From the NCBI GenBank assembly GCA_036386415.1, contig DASVVT010000004.1, forward strand, positions 1-64,000: a stretch of DNA of 64,000 bases, in the 5' to 3' direction. The notes beneath the pieces were generated by a model that worked only from the letters and a program-made list of their open reading frames with translations, searched no databases and was not told the origin of the DNA. The DNA is from DASVVT01 sp036386415. GTDB lineage: Bacteria > Acidobacteriota > Blastocatellia > Pyrinomonadales > Pyrinomonadaceae. The position numbers were made by a program, and so were the translations under genes. Shown here in pieces: positions 59,863 to 64,000 of this stretch; the stretch's first letter is position 1, and each line of letters begins with the position of its first letter.

Positions 59863-61071
59863 ATGAGCCACGCCGCCAACCAGAAGCTGCAAACCATCCT
59901 GTCCAGACTCCGCGAGTTTCTCATCGCGGAAGCCTACCCGCTGGAGAGAGAATTTCTGAGCCGTCCATTCCGCGACCTGCTCCCTGTGCTTCAGACGAAG
60001 CGGGAGCAGGTTAAAGCGTTGGGGCTGTGGACTCCGCACCTGCCGCGAGAGTATGGCGGGCTCTCGCTCTCGCTCTCTGAATTCGCCCATGTGAGCGAAG
60101 AGCTTGGACGCACGCCCATCGGTCATTACCTCTTTAATTGCCAGGCTCCGGACATAGGCAACATGGAGGTGCTGATGGCGCACGCCACGCCCGCGCAGAA
60201 GGAGCTTTACCTGTGGCCGCTCATACGCGGGCATGTGCGAAGCTGCTTTTCCATGACCGAACCGGAGCACCCCGGCTCGAACCCGACGTGGATGAGCACG
60301 ACCGCAGTCCGCGACGGTGATGACTACGTCATCAACGGGCACAAGTGGTTCACCTCTTCAGCCGACGGCGCGCAGTTCGCCATCGTGATGGCGATGACAG
60401 ATGCGGAAGCCGCGAACCCTTACCGCAGAGCGAGCCAGATCATCGTCCCGCTCAACACAGAAGGCTTCAAGCTGGTACGCAACATCAGCGTGATGGGCGA
60501 TGAAGGGAGCGATTATGCGAGCCATGCCGAGGTCAGGTATGAAAACTGCCGCGTGCCGCGCGAGAACCTGCTCGGCGTTGAAGGGGATGGATTCCGTATC
60601 GCGCAGGAGCGGCTGGGGCCGGGACGCATTCACCACTGCATGCGCTGGATAGGCATCTGCGAGCGCGCCTTCGACCTGATGTGCCGCTACGCTGCGCAGA
60701 GAGAACTGTCTCCGGGTAAACTTTTGGGCAGCCGCCAGAACGTTCAGGAGTGGATCGCGGAGAGCCGCGCCGAAACGAGCGCCGCGCGCCTGCTCGTACT
60801 CCACACAGCCGAGCGCATAGACCGCGAAGGCGCTCAAGCGGCACGCGAAGATATATCTCTCATCAAGTTTTTCGTCGCCGGTATCATGCAGCGCGTCTTA
60901 GACCGCGCCATACAGGTGCACGGCGCGCTCGGCATGACGGACGACACGGTCCTGGCCTACTGGTACAGGCACGAGCGTGCGGCGCGCATCTATGACGGGC
61001 CGGATGAAGTACACAAGACGGTCGTGGCGAGAAGCGTGCTGCGCAAATACGGGCTCGACGTGTCGCTCTGA
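59863..61071 (+). CDS. Acyl-CoA dehydrogenase, ACAD10/11-type
   Basis: A 402-residue FAD enzyme of the acyl-CoA dehydrogenase fold. N-terminal helices, CFSMTEPEHPGSNPTWMSTT (substrate/FAD site), DDYVINGHKWFTSSADGAQF, and the C-terminal IQVHGALGMTDDTVLAYWYR with IYDGPDEVHKTVVAR are typical. The YDGPDEVH motif and the neighbouring APH-type kinase gene place it with ACAD10/11 and LvaC, which with the kinase convert 4-hydroxyacyl-CoAs to 3-hydroxyacyl-CoAs. It is separated from the kinase gene by a palindrome. Confidence 0.9.
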   Translation: MSHAANQKLQTILSRLREFLIAEAYPLEREFLSRPFRDLLPVLQTKREQVKALGLWTPHLPREYGGLSLSLSEFAHVSEELGRTPIGHYLFNCQAPDIGNMEVLMAHATPAQKELYLWPLIRGHVRSCFSMTEPEHPGSNPTWMSTTAVRDGDDYVINGHKWFTSSADGAQFAIVMAMTDAEAANPYRRASQIIVPLNTEGFKLVRNISVMGDEGSDYASHAEVRYENCRVPRENLLGVEGDGFRIAQERLGPGRIHHCMRWIGICERAFDLMCRYAAQRELSPGKLLGSRQNVQEWIAESRAETSAARLLVLHTAERIDREGAQAAREDISLIKFFVAGIMQRVLDRAIQVHGALGMTDDTVLAYWYRHERAARIYDGPDEVHKTVVARSVLRKYGLDVSL

Positions 61072-61091
61072 GAGTGGGTATAAAACAGAGA

Positions 61092-61187
61092 GGCGTTTAA
61101 ACGCAAAGGGCGCAAAGGGAAGACGCGCAAAGGGCGCAAAGAATCAACCCCTTTGCGTCCTTTGCGTCCTTTGCGTTTAAATATCAA
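61092..61187. repeat. Snap-back palindrome, ACGCAAAGG/CCTTTGCGT family
   Basis: GTTTAAACGCAAAGGGCGCA, AAGGGAAGACGCGCAAAGGG is mirrored by CCCCTTTGCGTCCTTTGCGT, CCTTTGCGTTTAAA. The right arm ends three to eleven bases before the kinase ATG. Confidence 0.95.
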
Positions 61188-61189
61188 CT

Positions 61190-62275
61190 ATGCAAGAAGC
61201 CCTGATGGATCAACCCCGCGCTGTGCGCGAGGGCGAAGAACTTGACGGCACGAAACTGCTCGCGTACCTGCGCGAGCACGTTCCCGGCCTCAAGGGGACG
61301 CTCGTCATAGAGCAATTTCCGGCGGGCTTTTCAAATCTCACCTATCTTTTACGTGTCGGCGACCAAGAGCTTGTGCTGCGCCGTCCGCCCTTCGGCGCGA
61401 AGATCAAGACGGCGCACGACATGAGCCGCGAATACCGTATACTCTCGCACCTCTATACGGTCTACACGAAAGTTCCACGCCCGCTCCTCTACTGTGAGGA
61501 CGAAGCGTTGATCGGCGCGCCCTTCTACGTCATGGAGCGAGTCAACGGAATCATTCTGCGCGCCCAACTCCCGCCGGGGCTCGCACTCTCGCCCGAAGTG
61601 ATGCGGCAGGTTTCCGAGGCGTTTATAGGGAATCTCGTCGAGATACACGAAGCGGATTACCGCGCAGCGGGGCTCGCAGAATTAGGACAGCCCGAAGGCT
61701 ACGTCAGGCGTCAGGTCGAAGGCTGGACGAAGCGATACGAGAATGCGCGTACAGATGAAGTGCCCGAGATCGAGCGTCTCATGATCTGGCTCGCAGCGCA
61801 CCAGCCTGCGGATTCGGCGCGCGGCGCGCTCATCCATAACGACTACAAATACGATAACGTCGTGCTGGCTGCCGATGATTTCTCGCGCGTCGTGGCCGTG
61901 CTCGATTGGGAGATGGCGACCATTGGCTGCCCTTTGATGGATTTGGGGACGACGCTCGCCTACTGGGTTGACCCGGACGATCCGGAAGAGTGGCGGCGAT
62001 ACGGTTTCGGACTGACCGCGCTTCCGGGAAATCTGAGACGCATTGAGCTGGTCGAGCGCTACGTCAGGCAGAGCGGCAGGAGTCTCTCCGATCCGGTCTT
62101 TTATTACGCTTACGGTCTGATGAAGACCGCCGTCATCGTGCAGCAGATTTACCGTCGCTTCAGGCAAGGCTTAACGAAGGACGCGCGCTTCGCCGGTCTC
62201 GGCTCAATGGTGCGCGCCTGCGGCCAGATGGCCGAGCGTGCTATTGAGAAAGGTCGTATAGACAGACTGGCGTGA
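61190..62275 (+). CDS. APH/choline-kinase-like phosphotransferase, probable hydroxyacyl-CoA kinase
   Basis: A 361-residue protein kinase-fold small-molecule kinase. ATP-binding part EQFPAGFSNLTYLLRVGDQE, catalytic LIHNDYKYDNVV (H216, D218, N223; Brenner motif) and metal-binding VLDWEMATIGCPLMDLG (Asp239) are intact. In ACAD10/11 and the bacterial levulinate pathway (LvaA with LvaC) an APH-family kinase phosphorylates the 4-hydroxy group of an acyl-CoA next to a dehydrogenase. The partner gene here is immediately upstream. The small LvaB-type subunit is not visible. Antibiotic resistance is unlikely. Confidence 0.9.
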   Translation: MQEALMDQPRAVREGEELDGTKLLAYLREHVPGLKGTLVIEQFPAGFSNLTYLLRVGDQELVLRRPPFGAKIKTAHDMSREYRILSHLYTVYTKVPRPLLYCEDEALIGAPFYVMERVNGIILRAQLPPGLALSPEVMRQVSEAFIGNLVEIHEADYRAAGLAELGQPEGYVRRQVEGWTKRYENARTDEVPEIERLMIWLAAHQPADSARGALIHNDYKYDNVVLAADDFSRVVAVLDWEMATIGCPLMDLGTTLAYWVDPDDPEEWRRYGFGLTALPGNLRRIELVERYVRQSGRSLSDPVFYYAYGLMKTAVIVQQIYRRFRQGLTKDARFAGLGSMVRACGQMAERAIEKGRIDRLA

Positions 62276-62289
62276 TTAAAAGAACAGAT

Positions 62290-62352
62290 GCCTCACGCAA
62301 AGACGCGAAGATAATCAATCTGTCTTTCTTCGCGCCTTTGCGTGAGGCGTAG
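62290..62352. repeat. Snap-back palindrome, CACGCAAAGACGC/GCGTCTTTGCGTG family
   Basis: CTCACGCAAAGACGCGAAG pairs with CTTCGCGCCTTTGCGTGAG around a 22-base loop. It lies between the convergent kinase and DUF58 genes. Its sub-type is shared with 29196-29278. Confidence 0.92.
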
Positions 62353-62355
62353 TTT

Positions 62356-63765
62356 TTACAGGTATATGACATGAGAGGTGCGCCAGACGTTTGAGGGGAT
62401 CGAGCCGGGAGAGGCTGTCGTCAGCAATATGACGTAATGGGCGTCTGCCAGCGGCTCATCTTCACTGGCGATTGACGCCCCGGCATTTTGCGCCTGACCA
62501 TCGCCCTGCACCACGCTTTGAGGCACGACGAGGGCGAGGCGGCGCAGGCAGGCGTAGAGGTGCTCGCGCCCGACGCCGTAACGCCCCTGTTCCTGTCCGA
62601 GCACCAGGCGAACTTCGGCGCGCTCGTCTATGAAGTGCGCGAGGAGCGACGCGCCGAGCGTGACGCCACGTTCAAAGCGGGCGGCAAAATCTTTCTCCTC
62701 CGCCTCGCTCAACACCTGTGTATCGAGCGCGATGGTGACGCGGCGCTCGTCTTCGGCGGTGAATTCGCGCACCGTGAGGCGGTGCGAGCGCGCCGTCGCC
62801 TTCCAGTCTATATGGCGCAGATCGTCCTGCGGCTGGTAGTCGCGCAGGGAGAGAAGATCGTGCCCCGCTCCGCGCCTGACGGACGCGAGGCGTCCGGCGT
62901 TCATCGGCAGCAGGTGCAACTCGTCGCTGATGGGCTCCGGCTTCGGATAGACGACGATGTCTACGTTGCGCGCGCGCAGGCGTCTCCGCCGTCGAAAGAA
63001 CCCGAAGGGGAAACGCGTGGAGAGCTCGAATCCGATGATGAGGTGATGTCCGCGTTTGGGGAACAACTGCTCTACGCGCTGCTCGGCTGCCGCGCGGTGC
63101 GGCACGTACATGAAATAGGCGAGCGCCCGCTTGCTGGCGCGAAGGCGCGGCTTCGTGTTCTTTCTGCTCGTGTGGCTGGTCTGGCTTCGCGCTTCAACCA
63201 TAATGGAGAAGGAAGGGAGCAGGCGTTTCGTGTTTCGCAAAGTGACGATCACAGGCGCGGGCTCTCCCGCAAAGATGTGATCGGGAAAGCGCGCAGAGAC
63301 TATCAGGTCGCGCAGAGAGGCGCGCGCCGCCGCCCATGACACAAAGAGCGTGGAGACGAGGATGGAGAAGATCAGAAAGAGCAGGTTGTTGCCCGTATTC
63401 CACGCGGCGAAGGCGACGATGCTTAAAATACCCAGAAAGATCAGGCCGCCAAGCGTCACCTCAAGCGGCAGATTGAGCCGCTGGACTTCGGCGCGCGCCG
63501 AGCGCACCAGTGGCGGCAGCACGAAGATGATGATCAGCAGAACGATGAGCAGCGAGGCGATGGCAGCGATGGTCGCAAGCTCCACGTCTTCCGTGCGGCG
63601 TGCGATGACGGCGACGAGCGTCGTGCCCAATCCTGCGAGCACCAGCAGCATGCTCCCCAGAGTGTTGCGCCACGCGCGAAAGCGGCTGCCGCGCAGCCGC
63701 TCGCCTAGCGGTCGCGCTTTCTCCTCCGGCGCGGAGACGTGATCTTGCTGGCGCGTCTCGCTCAT
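62356..63765 (-). CDS. DUF58-domain membrane protein
   Basis: A 469-residue protein with a cluster of four TM helices near the N-terminus (GSMLLVLAGLGTTLVAVIAR, IAAIASLLIVLLIIIFVLPP, LIFLGILSIVAFAAW, LLFLIFSILVSTLFVSWA). The DUF58 signature follows: RRGAGHDLLSLRDYQPQDDL and HIDWKATARSHRLTVREF, then a vWA-like tail. Usual partners are a MoxR ATPase, a transglutaminase-like membrane protein and TPR/CARDB proteins. Only the fragment at 63791 is visible upstream. It likely assembles or processes envelope complexes; mechanism unknown. Confidence 0.9.
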   Translation of the reverse strand: MSETRQQDHVSAPEEKARPLGERLRGSRFRAWRNTLGSMLLVLAGLGTTLVAVIARRTEDVELATIAAIASLLIVLLIIIFVLPPLVRSARAEVQRLNLPLEVTLGGLIFLGILSIVAFAAWNTGNNLLFLIFSILVSTLFVSWAAARASLRDLIVSARFPDHIFAGEPAPVIVTLRNTKRLLPSFSIMVEARSQTSHTSRKNTKPRLRASKRALAYFMYVPHRAAAEQRVEQLFPKRGHHLIIGFELSTRFPFGFFRRRRRLRARNVDIVVYPKPEPISDELHLLPMNAGRLASVRRGAGHDLLSLRDYQPQDDLRHIDWKATARSHRLTVREFTAEDERRVTIALDTQVLSEAEEKDFAARFERGVTLGASLLAHFIDERAEVRLVLGQEQGRYGVGREHLYACLRRLALVVPQSVVQGDGQAQNAGASIASEDEPLADAHYVILLTTASPGSIPSNVWRTSHVIYL

Positions 63766-63790
63766 TGAAAGGTTTCACATTCCCGTATGT

Positions 63791-64000
63791 TCAATCGCCC
63801 GGCTCGTTGCCGCTGAAGTACGTCGTCTTGATCGGCGGCAGACCGGCCAACAAGCGCCAGGCTTGAGACCATGCGCTTCGAGCCTGTGGCGTCGTGTTAT
63901 CAATGGAAAAGGCCGCGCGGTAGTTTTCTATAGCCTTCTGACGCGCTGGCGTCGCCTCCGCACGATAGCTCTCCGGCGGGAAGGCGTCTTCCCCTATGCC
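63791..64000 (-). CDS. C-terminal fragment of a gene cut by the window edge
   Basis: Reading the minus strand from the window end gives 69 residues ending at the TGA at 63791-63793, with the motif PARQKAIENYRAAFSIDNTT and PPIKTTYFSGNEPGD near its end. The helical part (KAIENYRAAFSID) looks TPR-like, but the family cannot be named from this piece. It ends 25 bp before the DUF58 start on the same strand, so both are probably in one operon. The start lies beyond the window. Confidence 0.65.
   Translation of the reverse strand, partial: GIGEDAFPPESYRAEATPARQKAIENYRAAFSIDNTTPQARSAWSQAWRLLAGLPPIKTTYFSGNEPGD

Noticed and set aside
61190..62275. Aminoglycoside phosphotransferase (resistance gene)
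   Set aside because: The fold is the same, but sequence pattern and the neighbouring acyl-CoA dehydrogenase point to acyl-CoA metabolism.

Overview
The window is 64 kb of GC-rich chromosome from a Gram-negative bacterium. ADP-heptose synthesis and heptosyltransferase genes imply an LPS outer membrane. Secreted YVTN and PQQ-like propellers, a Ser/Thr kinase with a discoidin-like ectodomain, the DUF4912 plus GH57 branching-enzyme pair and the general gene mix suggest Acidobacteriota, plausibly Blastocatellia. The phylum is an inference and the class is a guess. No transposase, integrase, phage gene, rRNA or CRISPR array was seen.

Layout. 1-7.1 kb: a secreted glycine-zipper protein, a cysteine desulfurase with an IscU-like scaffold, and a very large di-heme cytochrome/propeller protein. 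7.1-12.8 kb: a disturbed region with a 21-bp tandem repeat, a 178-bp duplication of the 3' end of a class A PBP gene, an unusual secreted Ca-binding-like protein between the two copies, and the PBP. 13-21.3 kb: a K+ channel, then a heptose/LPS-core cluster (epimerase, waaF, gmhB, separate hldE kinase and nucleotidyltransferase genes, waaC, an ICMT-like methyltransferase, a DUF3108 protein). 21.5-29.2 kb: DUF4912 plus GH57 glycogen branching enzyme, a glycerophosphodiesterase, an AraC regulator, inositol-phosphate synthase and a single-ring Clp-type ATPase. 29.3-47.3 kb, mostly minus strand: HEAT protein, J-domain membrane protein, phosphodiesterase, pepA, smpB, gpsA, plsY, cinA, a receptor-like kinase, a decarboxylating dehydrogenase, UspA, an M28 peptidase and a 2Fe-2S ferredoxin. 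47.5-56.5 kb: a Fur-family regulator, a tRNA-Leu(UAA) gene interrupted by a group I intron, secreted propeller proteins, an ATP-grasp protein and citrate synthase. 56.9-64 kb: HD-GYP protein, a second ATP-grasp-like protein, an acyl-CoA dehydrogenase plus APH-type kinase pair (a likely hydroxyacyl-CoA module), DUF58, and the end of an unidentified gene.

Two features stand out. First, the tRNA-Leu(UAA) carries a group I intron at the position classically known from cyanobacteria and plastids, with a 23-bp palindrome inserted in the intron. Second, about two dozen intergenic spaces hold 'snap-back' elements: tandem arrays of 8-12 bp words followed by the same words inverted. There are at least eight unrelated word families, and all share one architecture. 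Many arms abut or contain the stop codon of the upstream gene, adding short tails such as SSSEQ or RSKQ, and some supply the start codon of the downstream gene. They lack the U-tails of ordinary terminators. They are the best candidate here for an under-described genome-wide system.
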